Shown piece by piece: positions 10,652 through 22,325 of a stretch of 64,000 bases of DNA (within the stretch, counting starts at the first letter, position 1; each line of letters opens with the position of its first letter). Under the pieces are notes generated by a model. The model did no database searches, was not told the origin of the DNA, and saw only the letters and a list, made by a program, of their open reading frames with translations. A program made the translations under genes and the position numbers. Origin of the DNA: Coniella vitis (lineage: Eukaryota; Ascomycota; Sordariomycetes; Diaporthales; Schizoparmaceae); NCBI GenBank assembly GCA_011317545.1, contig WUJK01000003.1, positions 2,790,001-2,854,000 of the forward strand, read 5' to 3'.

Positions 10652-12146
10652 TTACAGTGATATAATCATCAGGCACATGGCAACCAATGATACCAAGATG
10701 ACAGTTCCTCTGCTGGCAGGGAACTTGCCTTTGATAATCCATTGCTGCGCTTGGAAGTAGCGATGATAGCCCAGGAACAACATCAGTATGCTAATGCCCA
10801 AAAATACACCTCCCAGCGGCTTTCCCAAGTGGCGAAGCGTGTGAGCGCTGTTTGAGTCGTCATCACCGGAAATTGTCGTGTTGAGTCGAAAGAGCTGCGT
10901 GACCGCAATACCAATCGATGCGAACGAGAGCGACGTTCTCAGCCACGCAAGAAAGGTTCGTTCTGGCAAAAGGAAATCAGTCTCAACAACTTTGACCAAA
11001 TGGCACTGACAGTCCATCAGACATACCTAAAGCTAAATGGTCTCGTGCCACAGAACCCTTGTTCTCGAGCTCAATGGACCCAAACTTTGCCAGTTGCGTC
11101 TTCCACCAAGCCTCTGCCTCCTTGTTCCGCTCGACCTCAGTATTACCGCCGCTGTCGTCGTGACCATCCAGTGCAACGCTTGCGCTTTCCCTCCGCCGCC
11201 CAGTATTGCTTGTTGGCGTGGGGGCGGAGCCAATCTTCCTTGCTCGCGTGCCGTTGCTCTCGACTGGCGCCATGCTTTGGTAGTTCATGCCAGGTGCGCT
11301 GTTGTTGGGACCGCGCATGATAATGCCAGTGGTCTCATTGGGCTCCGGAGTGCCGGGCACGCTGTTGAGATCGTGCTCGTGAAAATACGCCGAGTAGCTA
11401 GTCGGTGGTGTGCCACTACCACCCCGAAATATTGGACTCCGGAATACTGGTGGGCTTTGGCCCGGGCTCATACTCTCGGCGCGCTGTCTGCCGAGCTGAA
11501 ATTGCGAGTCATGAATTGGTTAGTGAAAAAAAGCCACCAGCCAACGTTGGAGATGAAAAGGAGAACGGTCGTGGAGCGATAGGATTAGAGAAACCAAATG
11601 TCTGTTGTTGGTCGGTCACATTGGGGCGCGGAATGAAGTGCGTAGTGAAACGAACGCTTGCGTGCTGTCACGCTACTAGCACCTCGAGACTCCGTTACAA
11701 TTTGACGCTAGGACCGACGTTCAACAGGAAGATATCCATGACATGGGGAGGCCGATGCACATACGGGATTCATGGGGAAGCAACTGGGATTGCATAATTA
11801 CCTCTAAAATCCCGTCTAGTCTCTCCTGTGTGGTGACACGCCTCGTCAGCCTCGAACCTGGAAGCGTATGCGCAGTAACGCCGCTACTTGGTCTCCGCAG
11901 CTGCAAAGTCTGAGGGTGAGGCGTGGGCGTAGATCCTGTCGTCGTTGGAAGAACAGGCGCAGATGCCGTCATACGAGGGGAACCGCGAGCAGCAGCAGTA
12001 GTAGAACCAGGCGCGAGGTCGTCACGAGCCGAAGCGCTATGATCGCGGGCAGCCAGTACAGCATCAGTGGGCGTGGGCGTAGGCAAGGATGAAGAGGTGG
12101 AGTGAGAAGGCGGCTGGTTGCCGTCGAGAAAGCCTGGACTGGCCAT
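10652..12146 (-). CDS. DUF202 (YidH-like) membrane protein
   Basis: Three-exon model: complement of 11802-12146, 11027-11495 and 10652-10962, 374 residues. Intron 1 (306 nt, GTAATT...CAG) and intron 2 (64 nt, GTATGT...CAG) both preserve frame; the second joins DHLAL to ERTFLAWLRTSL, the signature of PF02656 (DUF202). The first 250 residues are a low-complexity Ser/Pro/Thr cytosolic region. The C-terminus has three predicted membrane helices (FASIGIAVTQLF, GVFLGISILMLFLGY, GTVILVSLVAMCLMIISL). Related domains occur in VTC polyphosphate proteins and bacterial YidH, but no reaction can be assigned. The stop codon TAA overlaps a good splice donor (CT|GTAAGTGG), so a short extra 3' exon is possible. 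The start at 12146 was chosen over an in-frame ATG 20 codons upstream. Confidence 0.8.
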
Positions 12147-13253
12147 GACTGCGACACATAAATACGTCGACAACGGACAACGGCAGCGCAGCCAAGACCC
12201 AGCCAAGCGGATGCGACTGAGGGGTTCTGAACGCAGTCCAGGATGACCCAGACGTTGACAATGCGACTCTCTGTGAGTTCCAGGCCCTTCGAAGAGAATG
12301 GCTGGGAGCGCTGAATGCCTGATGAGTGCCAGGTGACGACCAGCGAGCCCGGAAGCTAAACCAGAAGAGAAGAAGAGCAGACCGGGGACCGGGGGGACGT
12401 GGAGCCCGGGAAAGACCCTGATGCACGTTAAAAGACAGTACTATGTGATGCGTTCTGTGTTCGTTCAGGTGAGGCGGAGAATTCCCTCTCCACTTTGATT
12501 GCTGCTCTGTCAAGGTGTTGTACAATGTTTTTTTTTTATTTTTTATTAACGAGTAGATCGTTGTTATTTTGCCGTGTACTACTATTTCTATGGACCCTCG
12601 CTGTTTCTGAGAAGCGAGTGTAAAACACTGGAGGTCCGTTTATTCAACATTGCGGTTGACTGTTCCTTCCGGAGCGGCGTCTGCTCTTGCTTGTCATGGT
12701 GAGCCACCGCTAGCTTTGCCGCTCGCTTGCTCATTCCTTTTGCCGACCAGCCGCTGGGCTTTGCACACCGTGAGAGTCCACTGCAAGCGCAGCCAACTTC
12801 CCCGAGCCGGGCCCGAGCCGGATACTACTTGCTTCTAACAGCCATCAACTCCGCGACTGCCTGCTTCCTATGCATTGCCCGCTTTATGCACATAGCATCA
12901 TAGGTATAGGATTACACAGGTAATTCCTGGTGCCTTCCGAGACTTGCTCGAAAAGGTAGCAAAAGGGCTATCGAAAGTATACCAGAAATCCATACTATGT
13001 ACTTGCCTAGAATTTTTTCCATCAAAAGAGAATCTGTTTTCTGGCAGTCCATATCAAGTAAATACCTGGGCAGACAGACGCTCAACTTTTCGCTACCATC
13101 TATATATATATATATAGATACCTACTCAAGTAGCGACTCAAGTAGATATCAACAAAGGAGAGAATACGGCACACGCTTCGCCAGACTTGAATAATATCAA
13201 CAAATTCGCCACCCTGTACACATCGTCCAGGGACAAACCCATTCCACACATCA
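12147..13253. other. Intergenic region with AT microsatellite
   Basis: Promoter of the DUF202 gene and 3' flank of the transporter gene. It contains TACTATGT motifs at 12439 and 12993, a T-rich run near 12527-12545 and a (TA)n tract at about 13101-13117. No gene is supported. Confidence 0.55.
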
Positions 13254-16200
13254 CTACGTCGCCATGGTCAACACGTAACTCGTAATCGAGCTCATGCGCT
13301 CGCTCGTCAGCTTGAGCGAAATTCGCAATAATTCCTGAGCGACTTCGGGCTCCTTGCGCTGCAGCGCATCCCACGCCTCCCAGCTCATCAACCACACAAC
13401 CGAGTCCCTCTCGGCGCTGACGGTTGCCGTCCGGGGCGTCTCGCTAAAGAAGGGCAACTCTCCGCATGTTGTGCCTGCCGCAATGCTCTCGTGTAACAGG
13501 CCTTGCGGAAGGTGATACTCAGACCGCAGGATACCACTCTCAACCAAATAGAACCCTGTCGCGGGCTCACCCGCCCGAAAGAGCACGTCACCCTGTGAGA
13601 CTTCAAGCCGCTTGAATGAGTCCTTGGCTCGGATCCAAAAGTCTTCGTTCTTGTCCGACAAATCCTCAAAAATTTGTAGCATCAGCCGCAGCGGCTCCTT
13701 AAAGTTTTGCCATCGCGAAAGTCGCGCCATTCCTGGCCGGTTGAGCGCCTCGCGCGCTGCCTGGTGCAAGTGGCTGCGACGCGGAGAGCTCCCCAGCAGC
13801 GAAAAGTGGTCGCCACCCGCATGATGGGAGTTGTTGTTGTTGTTGTTGTTGTGGGCATCTGGCACATCAAGACTAGACGAGACGACATTGTGTGGCAGTC
13901 TTGCAGCTTCTTGGCTGACATACAGTGTTCGTAGCAGTTCGTTCTCGCAGCTTTCCAGCGCCATATTGAGGCTGGGCCAAAAATGGACTTCAGTATCCTT
14001 GGAGCTAGCGCCCAGGCCTACGGCAAGGAGATCACGCCCCAGCGGACCGTCGAGGTCTACTCCGCTAAGCACAAGGGAGACATTTTTAGCTGCGAGCAGC
14101 CGACTGACAGTGCTAAAGGCCTCGCCTGCCGAATAATCCAGTCCTGTGACGTGACTCAGATCCAGAATGAGAAAGCGGATGGGTTGGCGCGAAAACTCCT
14201 CGTCGGCAATGATGTGACGGATTTTCTCCTCGACACTGACAATTGTGCCAAAGAAAAGAAAGCCAGCCAGTTTGACGAGACAGACTTGATTTCCAACTTT
14301 TTGTAAGTAGTGTTGTTGGGATGGGTTCCTCCGCACGGTCGAGCCGACAACCTCTCCGGAATAGGTTGCCCGTATAGCAGAAACTCTCGAGGCCTGGAAG
14401 ATCAGCGACACGAATGCAAGCATAACTCCCACGCCAATACCAACGACGAAATCGTACATGCCCATAACGAGGACAATAACGACGACCTGCGATGACCATT
14501 ACATCAGTAAATACGTGGTACCATTTGAGATTTGGTATCTTGACGAAGGGGACTCACCGTCCAGTATTCCAGCCAATTCAATTTCTTCCGGGGATCCCAT
14601 AATGCATTCATTAACAACTCAAATCCAAGCACAAAAATGAGGGTGCCAACCATCATAACTGGTATGAAACCAATAATGACGGGTCCAATGATCATGACTG
14701 TAGCTGTCGCAGCTGCCAGCAAATAGCCTGCCATCCGGCTGTTGCCCCCTGACTTGATGAAAAATTGACTGTTTGCATAGACAAGGTAGTTCTGAATGCT
14801 ACCCAAGCATCCAGAGAGAAAATTGGACAGGCCGTGCAGCTTAAGCTCACGGTCAAGGTTTGCGTGATCTTCGCCCGTCTGAAGTGCAAGTGCTGGCACG
14901 TTGATGGGAACATGAAGGACACCGAAAAAGGTCAGTGCCAGCATTGCCGGTATACACTCAGCGACGGCCTCCCAGCTGATCAACTTGAATTCTGTGTCGG
15001 GGGTCAGAAATTTTGGAGTGATTAATGGTTGCTCAACGACTTTGAACTTACTGAATAACGTATAAAAGAACCACCATGTCTCGCCAGCAGGAGGTGCTTC
15101 AAAAATCCATCCCGATTGGCGTAGAGGTTCCGGCTGGAGCGAATCAAGCGCAACGACGAAGAACCAAAAGATGGCAGGTTCCAGACAAATAAAGGTGGGA
15201 AGAACATAATGATTATCCTTGAATTTGTTGGACTGAGTCAGCACAAACAGCGTAATGGCAAGGCCCAGAGGGATGGTCCAGAGAGGTAACGTTGCTGGTC
15301 TAAAGAGCAGGCGGAGCGTCGCCAGATCATAATGAAAGCTCCCCTCCAGCCTCGCCGAAACTTCAAAGCCAGTCTGTACCAAGAACCAGCCCACACCTCC
15401 TATACAGCCAATCAAGATGTGTCGCGGAATAAAGCCGACCAGGTATCCAAATTTCAGAGCGCCCATGGCGAAGAAGACAGCGCCTGTGATCAACGCACTG
15501 AAACTGAAGCAAAAAATGGTCGTGGCAATCACTGCTTCCGGATTCTCTTCGCCAACCAATGAGGTAATAGTTGAGGCCATGTTGTGGAAAAAGGGGACAA
15601 CTTCAATCAACTCTGAGCCCACACCTCCTTTGAATATACTGCCAGTTGAGAAGACCAATTGCGATGTGATGGTGCTCACGTAGAAGATGGATATTCCAGC
15701 AGGGCCCAGGTTGGCAAATATGGGATTGCCAAGAGGGAATAAAATCATACCATAAGACAAAGCATCCAGAATATTCAAAATCAATCCCACAAAGACAGCT
15801 GGAAGAGTTTGAATGGGTTCGAGAACAACTTTTTGCACCAGCGCCTGGCTGTCCCAAGCTTTGGGGTTACAAGTCGTGGTTGCAACATGGTGTAAATTTT
15901 TGGCTCGTTCTGAGAACCATCTTCGCGTTCTTGTTGGCTTCTGACGCTCGACGTCAACACTATCCGCACCAAGAAGATAGCACTGACCGTTCTGCTGGAG
16001 AGAGCTAGAGCGAGATTTCGACCTCAATAACGGAGTGGTTTCGCCAGGGTGCTCATACGTGATATCTTCATCTGCCGGCCAGAGGGCGCTTGCATCAAGC
16101 CCATTGCTCCTTGACCGCTCTCCCGGGTTCAGCGGTTGATGCTTACCAAGCTGCGCTGTCAATTGATCTCGGTAGCTTTCTGGTGGTGATCGTCGAAGCA

Positions 16201-16861
16201 TGTTGGAAAGAACGGACGGCCCCTGTAGGATCTCCTCGTCATCACCAGGCGAAGGTGGTTCTGACACCTCGACGATGGTATCTGAAGACCCGCCGGCATG
16301 GCCGAGATCGTCTTCATCATCAGAGACGGGCGAACGCAGCGAGCTTTCCCTTCTCCGGTTGGATGACTGGGATCTGGGACGTGTCAAGAAACTAGAGCCC
16401 TTGGGCTTCTTGTTGTCGGAAAGAAAATAGGATGCTAGCTCTGCCGTGTCCTCACGGACACTGGCAGCATATTGAACGCTATCGGCAGGGACTATAACCG
16501 CATGATGGGCGTCAGTGTGATGAGCCTTGCGTATCATGGACGTCGAACAAGAACTGGCTCTTCGGCCTTGATAATTGTATGATGACAGCTATTGAAGGTT
16601 CGAGCCAAGAGTTTTTAATCGAAGGATATACGTACCGTGAGTATCACGAACACTTCCAGAAACGAAAGAGCGAATGGGTTCTCGGTGCGCCGCAGGTGTG
16701 GAGGAGGCCCCAAGATCTGCGATGTTCTGTGGAATGGCCGTTGCGCGGGCTGGACTTGTAGCTCCAAGCAAAGGTGAGGAGGCACCAGTATCATGGCTGT
16801 TGTCGCGGCTGCTAGCCGAATGACGGCGGGCCCAGGAGAAGCCTAGACCCGGCGAGGCCAT
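13254..16861 (-). CDS. SulP-family transporter with STAS and cyclic-nucleotide-binding domains (Vsb1/YGR125W-like)
   Basis: Three-exon model: complement of 16636-16861, 14558-16566 and 13254-14486, 1155 residues, in frame throughout. The start (MASPGLGFSW) precedes a Ser-rich cytosolic N-terminus of about 300 residues. About ten to eleven SulP membrane helices follow (for example FVGLILNILDALSYGMILFP and MAGYLLAAATATVMIIGPV), then a STAS domain (FLILDLSHVTGLDYSAGEAF), an Asn run (N7) from a GTT/AAC repeat at about 13832-13852, and a C-terminal cNMP-binding domain with CGELPFFSETPRTATV, which retains the Glu and Arg of the phosphate-binding cassette. This domain order matches yeast Vsb1, linked to vacuolar basic amino acid storage; the substrate here is unproven. 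Intron 2 (71 nt) joins EYWT to VVVIV. The intron 1 boundaries have an alternative solution (donor GTATAT with acceptor CAG), changing only a few residues. Confidence 0.88.
13832..13852. repeat. (TTG)n trinucleotide repeat encoding poly-Asn
   Basis: Seven TTG units on the plus strand read as consecutive AAC codons in the transporter's STAS-to-cNBD linker. Length polymorphism here would be tolerated and could serve as a strain marker. Confidence 0.85.
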
Positions 16862-17419
16862 GGTGATGAAATTGATGAGCGCAGACTTTAACGTATTATA
16901 GTAAGAATGTTGGGGATTCGCGTGAGGGTGAGTGATTGTGTTGGCAGATATATCGCTCAGTCGCCGGTTCGCCCGCTGCGCATCCCAATTTCCAAGATGG
17001 CGCGATGTCGCCCAGAGATACTTATTTCGCAGATGACAATGCAATGGATAATGCACAATAACAATGATAACAGCGGTGATAACAGCGGCTGCTGACTTGT
17101 AAGGAATGCGTCTTTTGTGTCAAACTGTCAAGACAAAGTACCTATGTCTTTGCTTGCGGAGAGCATACAGTTATAGCCTCTCACTCGAAGTGTCAGTACT
17201 ATGTATGCGACTTGGTTTGAGGGCCAGCACGAAAAGGTAACAGCGCCCTCAGACCCTGTTGATTAGCTCCGGCAAATGACGAAATGCACAGCACAGGCGC
17301 AGCAAGCGTGCGTTGCCAGTCTGTTGTGATGTCGAGATGTGTTATAAAGCTGCCAGCAACTCGCATCGGCTCTTACCGAGCGGTCGTTGGTGGGTGCCCT
17401 TTGGGCGACGGGTTGAGAC

Positions 17420-17456
<37 letters not shown>

Positions 17457-19008
17457 ATTTTCTTGTGTCGGTTTTGATGGACTGCAAAAGAATGTTGGAG
17501 TTTTTGCCGTCCAAGTGCTACTTGTGAGAACCAGGCCAGGCCAATGCTGGACACCCGGCGTACCTGAGTACTTCTGTGGAACGTAGCTTGTGCTTTCCGC
17601 GCCAGTCTGGACAGGCCATCCCAGCCGAAGTTAGAGATTTCTCTGCTTTCTAGAGATTGCAGGGATTTAGGGGCGACAGCACTGCTATCCTGTCCCCGCA
17701 ATAACAAACATACTTCTAGCTACGCTGCTAGGTTGGGTGAGTGGATCTAGGCCCTAGATAATCTGCTCTTCTTTTCTTCGTGTCCTCTTACCGCAAAGCG
17801 CGGAGGCTGGTAGTACAGGATTCTGGCATGGCAAACGGCTCTTCACCAGCCAAAGGTTCTCGTCAAAAGGTTTCGACAGCGACCTACAGAAAGCCAAAGA
17901 AAAAGACCACTGCAACTTTTCCAGTGGTATGCAGAGCTACCATGTACCGTATACAGGGCCTCGTCCCAATTCTTGGTCGCCGCCTTATGTCGTGCGACAA
18001 TGCGGAGAAATCACAGGGCCATTTTTTATTGTGTACAGGTGTACCCAGGCAAGCTACTATGTAGGTTCGATTTTGAAGTACCATCTACGTACGTAGTCAT
18101 GGATCCTTAAGAGCTTCGATGGCCCCATCCAAAGATACACAATGTCTCTTCAACCGCGGGTGAAGCGCCATTAGCACCTCGATTTATCGTCCAACGTTCT
18201 TCTATGACTGGCTGATGCGGAACCTCTCGCCAATGACTATGGCCACGATGCACTTCAATGATGGGTGAGCCCGGTCTATCATAGTAAATTGTCCATTTGA
18301 GAGGTATCTTTGTCCGTTCACATTGGGACACCCGTGATACCAATGCAACGTGCAATGCGGGCGGGAGCTAAGATGACAAGGTCGCATTCTTTACGTAATG
18401 GCACGTAGGCTTCATGCGTTGGGGCTTCCGAATTTTATAGAAGAGCGCATTCGGAAACCAACCGTCATGTGAGCCTCGCGTACTGCAAGCGCCAAGGAGC
18501 AGAGCCTGATCACGGCATGCTCCGTACTGTACTATGTAGTGTGTTCCCCTGCTCCGTACGCCTTTGCTCCGAGTATCCATTGCAACGCAGTGCGACATTC
18601 TTTTCCTCGATTTGCATATTCCGATCCCCTGTCCTCTGCCAAATCAGAATTGCAATGGCTTGAGCCAATCGCTTGAGGCTCTTTCAGGAAGGTCAAAAGG
18701 TGCAACGTCAAGGCCCTGTCATCGACCTGAGCTTGATACAGGCGGGAGGCAATCCTACTTCGACCCGGTGATTCCCCGATATTGCTATTCATGTGTGCCT
18801 GGCTCGACGCATCTTGCGCCATCCTTCAATGTCTCCCAAGAGGGTCAAAGTATCAGGATATGCCGGTGGCTGGCGCACACTAGCACTTCCTACATATGCT
18901 CCGAGACATATAGCATGTAAAACCACAGAATCCGTGCTGTGACGTCCGGGCCGTACAAAGTAAAATGCAACGTTGATTGGCCAGGACTCTTCTTTGCGTG
19001 AAGTTACT
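16862..19008. other. Intergenic region (2.1 kb)
   Basis: Transporter promoter on the left, 3' flank of PSF1 on the right. It contains a (GA)n tract at 17422-17454 and TACTATGT motifs at 17197, 18055 and 18530. Short overlapping frames at 18.1-18.9 kb show no recognisable domain. No RNA gene was seen. Confidence 0.5.
17422..17454. repeat. (GA)16 microsatellite
   Basis: Uninterrupted GA dinucleotides, 33 nt, about 560 bp upstream of the transporter start on the minus strand. It may be a polymorphic locus. Confidence 0.95.
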
Positions 19009-19806
19009 TTAGCTCAGCTTCTGCAGATATCCCTGAGCAATCAGTCTTTCGACATCTCCCTGTCTGACGTAAAACTGGCTATTCTTGGTCAGGGTTATTG
19101 CACTGTCATTTCACGAGAGTTCGTGTCAGTCGCAGAGATCGAGTAGGACATCACCACAAAGGGACTATCTGCTTACCCATATTCTGTTTGTATCTCACCC
19201 GCATCCTTCAACACCCGCACATCAATAAAAAGATCTCTTGGGGGCTCCAACGCGCCCGTCAAATCGATGTCTGTCCATTGGCCTTTGTATGCAGCGAGTA
19301 GATCGCCATACTGACGCACATAATCTTCCTCTTGAGGACTCAGACTGCTCGTGGCACCGTCCTGGGAGCGACCTCCACTTGCAGGCGCATTTCCATTTTC
19401 AGTTGCGTCCCTGAGCTGTTGCCCAGATAGGTCAACCACGTCCGCACCGCGCCACACCAATTGCTCAAGTTTATCTGTTCTCGTCTTGTGGTATGCCAGC
19501 AGGCAGCGCTTGTTCCGTCGCATGGAAAGGTGGTTCGTCAAGAGTGTTCCAGCCACGTTCTGGTGTTGGCTCGGGTCGAAGGAGCCCTGGAACGGTTCCA
19601 GTAGATTGGCGACATCACGGTCTAAATCGCGCACCTCACGTGCCGTTTCGCGGACCAGTTCAGTCTCGTAGGGCGGCAGATGTGCCAGATTCTGGGCTCT
19701 TTTGGCTTGAACAACCTGTCACCGTCAGAGGACTGGCGCGAAACGCGTTGGTCGAACGTGACTTGATAGGCAGGCATACCAGTTTCAGGCCGTGGTCACC
19801 GTACAT
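19009..19806 (-). CDS. PSF1: DNA replication complex GINS subunit PSF1
   Basis: Three exons: complement of 19780-19806, 19177-19715 and 19009-19102, 219 residues. The first exon encodes only MYGDHGLKL. Intron 1 is 64 nt (GTATGC...CAG), intron 2 is 74 nt (GTAAGC...CAG), and both keep frame. The helical A domain contains SMRRNKRCLLAYHKTRTDKL (human PSF1: LLRNRRCTVAYLYDRL). The linker ends EPPRDLFIDVRVLKDAGE (human: KPPKSLYIEVRCLKDYGE), and the B domain is NSQFYVRQGDVERLIAQGYL. PSF1 with PSF2, PSF3 and SLD5 forms the GINS ring that joins MCM2-7 and CDC45 in the replicative helicase. An in-frame ATG two codons upstream (19812) is an alternative start. Its promoter faces the ATIC gene and carries G1/S-type boxes. 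Confidence 0.93.
19737..19748. promoter_or_regulatory. Overlapping SCB/MCB-like boxes in PSF1 intron 1
   Basis: CGCGAAA (Swi4/SBF consensus) runs directly into ACGCGT (Mbp1/MBF consensus) at 19737-19748. The combination fits G1/S control of a replication gene. It lies inside the first intron of PSF1, 32 nt past the end of the first exon. Confidence 0.45.
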
Positions 19807-20390
19807 TGGCATGGTGTAGGTCGAATTGTTCCAAGAACCGTTTTGTCCAGTAGTATATGATTAGCAGATCGGTAGTGCAAAGTGGGATATTTTATGTGGA
19901 TGGCCGACGAAGTAATTTCGCGTTGAAAAGTGATCACGTCGGCAGACTGGTCTCGCGTCTTTCACAAATCGATTGAAACCCAGGCCCGCGGGGCTGGGAC
20001 AGGGTGCTTGTGCTATACATAGTACGTAATAACAGCCGCCTGGTGCTCGCCTTCCCCTTCTGGACTTGTATTGGGGTTCTGCCCAATGGCAGTGCTGTTT
20101 TTGGATTCCAGCACAACGTCACAGGCCTGACCGCCCCGATTCCGGCAGGACGGCGGGACAGCGGGACAAGCTCCCCCAAATTTTTGATCTCAGCACAGAA
20201 CCCCGCGATTTCTCAAGCCGGGAATTAGTTTTTTTTGACTTTTTCCCACAGGACCCCGCGCTTGCAGAGATTCTTACCCAAGCTCTCCAGTTGCTTCCAG
20301 CTTCACTTCGTCCACCTAACGAGCTGCCCGTAACCCACTTCCTCTCCCTTCTCTCGATATCACAGTCCTACCGCAACACTCCGACTGAAG
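19807..20390. promoter_or_regulatory. Divergent promoter between PSF1 and ATIC
   Basis: 584 bp separate the two start codons. A TTTCGCG box (complement of CGCGAAA) lies at 19916-19922, about 110 bp from the PSF1 start. A TACTATGT-type motif (ACATAGTA) is at 20017. The ATIC side is CT-rich close to its ATG (about 20280-20385), typical of a fungal 5' UTR. Confidence 0.55.
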
Positions 20391-22325
20391 ATGTCCAGCC
20401 AGGTAACCCAAGGGCAGCGCATTGCCATCGTCTCTGTCTACGACAAGACCGGCCTGCTTGACCTGGCCAAGGGTCTCGTCCAGCAGAATGTCCGCATTTT
20501 GGCTTCTGGAGGCACGGCCAAGATGATCCGAGAGTCTGGCTTCCCCGTTGAGTATGTTAACCCCATGGTTAGCGCCGTAAAACCGCTGCACTTCACGTCA
20601 ATCGCTCACAAGTGGACCTGTGCAGGGACATTTCCGCCATCACAAAGGCTCCCGAGATGCTGGCGGGCCGCGTCAAGACCCTCCACCCTGCCGTCCACGC
20701 GGGCATTCTCGCGCGCAACCTTGCTTCCGACGAGAAGGACCTGGCTGAACAGAGCATTGACAAAGTTGACTATGTCATTTGCAACCTCTACCCCTTCAAG
20801 GACACTGTCGCTAAGATTAATGTCACTGTTCCTGAAGCTGTCGAGGAGATTGACATTGGCGGCGTGACCCTGATTCGTGCGGCTGCCAAGAACCACTCGC
20901 GTGTCACAATTCTTAGCGACCCGGCCGACTACGCCGAGTTCCTTAAGGAGCTCGAAGCTGGCGAGGTCAAGGAGGCCAGCCGTCAGCTGTACGCCCTCAA
21001 GGCTTTTGAGCACACTGCTGACTACGACGCTGCCATTTCTGACTTTTTCCGCAAGAAGTATGCTGCCGATGGCAAGCAGTTCCAGGCCCTGCGTTACGGT
21101 GCTAACCCCCACCAGAAGCCCGCTGAGGCATACGTCAAGGAAGGCAACCTTCCTTTCAAGGTCCTTTGTGGCTCGCCTGGTTACATCAACCTGCTGGACG
21201 CTCTCAACAGCTGGCCTTTGGTCAAGGAGCTCAAGCAGGCTCTGGACAAGCCCGCCGCCGCTAGCTTCAAGCACGTCTCGCCCGCTGGAGCCGCTATTGG
21301 CCTCCCCTTGAGTGCGGAAGAGAAGAAGGTCTTTTTTGTTGAGGACATCCCTGGCATTGACGAGTCCGGGTTGGCCCAGGCCTACGCCCGTGCTCGCGGG
21401 GCTGACCGTATGAGCAGCTTCGGTGACTTCATTGCGTTGAGTGACATTGTTGACGTTGCCACGGCTAGCATCATCTCAAAGGAGGTTTCGGACGGCGTAA
21501 TTGCTCCAGGCTACGAGGCTGCTGCTCTTGACATCCTCAAGAAGAAGAAGGGAGGAAAATACCTCGTCCTGCAGATGGACCCAGAGTACGAGCCCGCCAA
21601 GAGGGAGTCACGCACCGTGTACGGCGTGACCCTTGCTCAATCGCGCAACGACGCTGCCATCTCGCCTGCCTCCTTTGGCACCATCATCACGCCCAAGGAG
21701 AATGCCAATGTCCCCGAGAGTGCCCTGCGTGATCTGACTGTTGCCACTATTGCGCTCAAGTACACTCAGAGCAACTCTGTCTGCTACGCTACCCGTGGTC
21801 AAGTTATTGGTCTGGGTGCTGGTCAGCAGTCTCGCATTCACTGCACCCGCTTGGCCGGCGACAAGGCTGATAACTGGTGGCTTCGCTTTAACCCCCGCGT
21901 TCTGGGTCTCAAGTGGAAGAAGGGCACCAAGCGCGCCGACAAGAGCAATGCCATTGACCTCCTGGTCAGCGGCGAGCTGCCCAAGGACGGTCCTGAGCGC
22001 GAGGCTTTTGAGGCGACGTTCGAGGAGTCTCCCAAACCATTCACTGAAGAGGAGCGTGAGGAATGGTTGCGCAAGTTGACCGACGTTGCTGTGTCTAGCG
22101 ATGCTTTCGTGAGTTTTCCCTCAGGTTAGAATCTATCCTACCAAGTATCTATACTAATGTTGTACCTAGTTTCCCTTCACGGACAATGTTTACCGGGTTG
22201 CCAAGTCGGGCGTTAAGTACATTGCTGCGCCTGGCGGCAGCCAGAACGACCAGCCCGTCTTTGAGACGGCGGAGAAGCTCGGCATCACTTTCATTGAGCA
22301 AAACATCCGTCTGTTCCACCACTAA
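20391..22325 (+). CDS. ADE17: Bifunctional AICAR transformylase/IMP cyclohydrolase (ATIC)
   Basis: Exons 20391-20551, 20626-22108 and 22170-22325, 599 residues, the usual length. Intron 1 (74 nt, GTATGT...CAG) joins GFPVE to DISAITK; intron 2 (61 nt, GTGAGT...TAG) joins SSDAF to FPFTDN. The N-terminal MGS-like cyclohydrolase domain carries VYDKTGLLDLAKGL, SGGTAKMI and GRVKTLHPAVHAGILARN. The transformylase domain carries RYGANPHQKPA and FKHVSPAGAAIG, the latter with the catalytic Lys-His pair. The protein ends in NIRLFHH, as in other ATICs. It performs the last two steps of de novo purine synthesis, AICAR to FAICAR to IMP, in the cytosol using 10-formyl-THF. Yeast has two isozymes, ADE16 and ADE17; filamentous fungi usually one, so the symbol is by analogy. 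Confidence 0.96.

Noticed and set aside
18107..18387. Overlapping minus-strand frames of 60-80 codons possibly from a decayed element
   Set aside because: No recognisable family and no flanking repeats.
20606..21274. 222-codon antisense frame over ATIC, and similar ones over HSP78, DUF5519 and the surface protein
   Set aside because: Shadow frames created by G/C third-position bias in real exons; no family resemblance.
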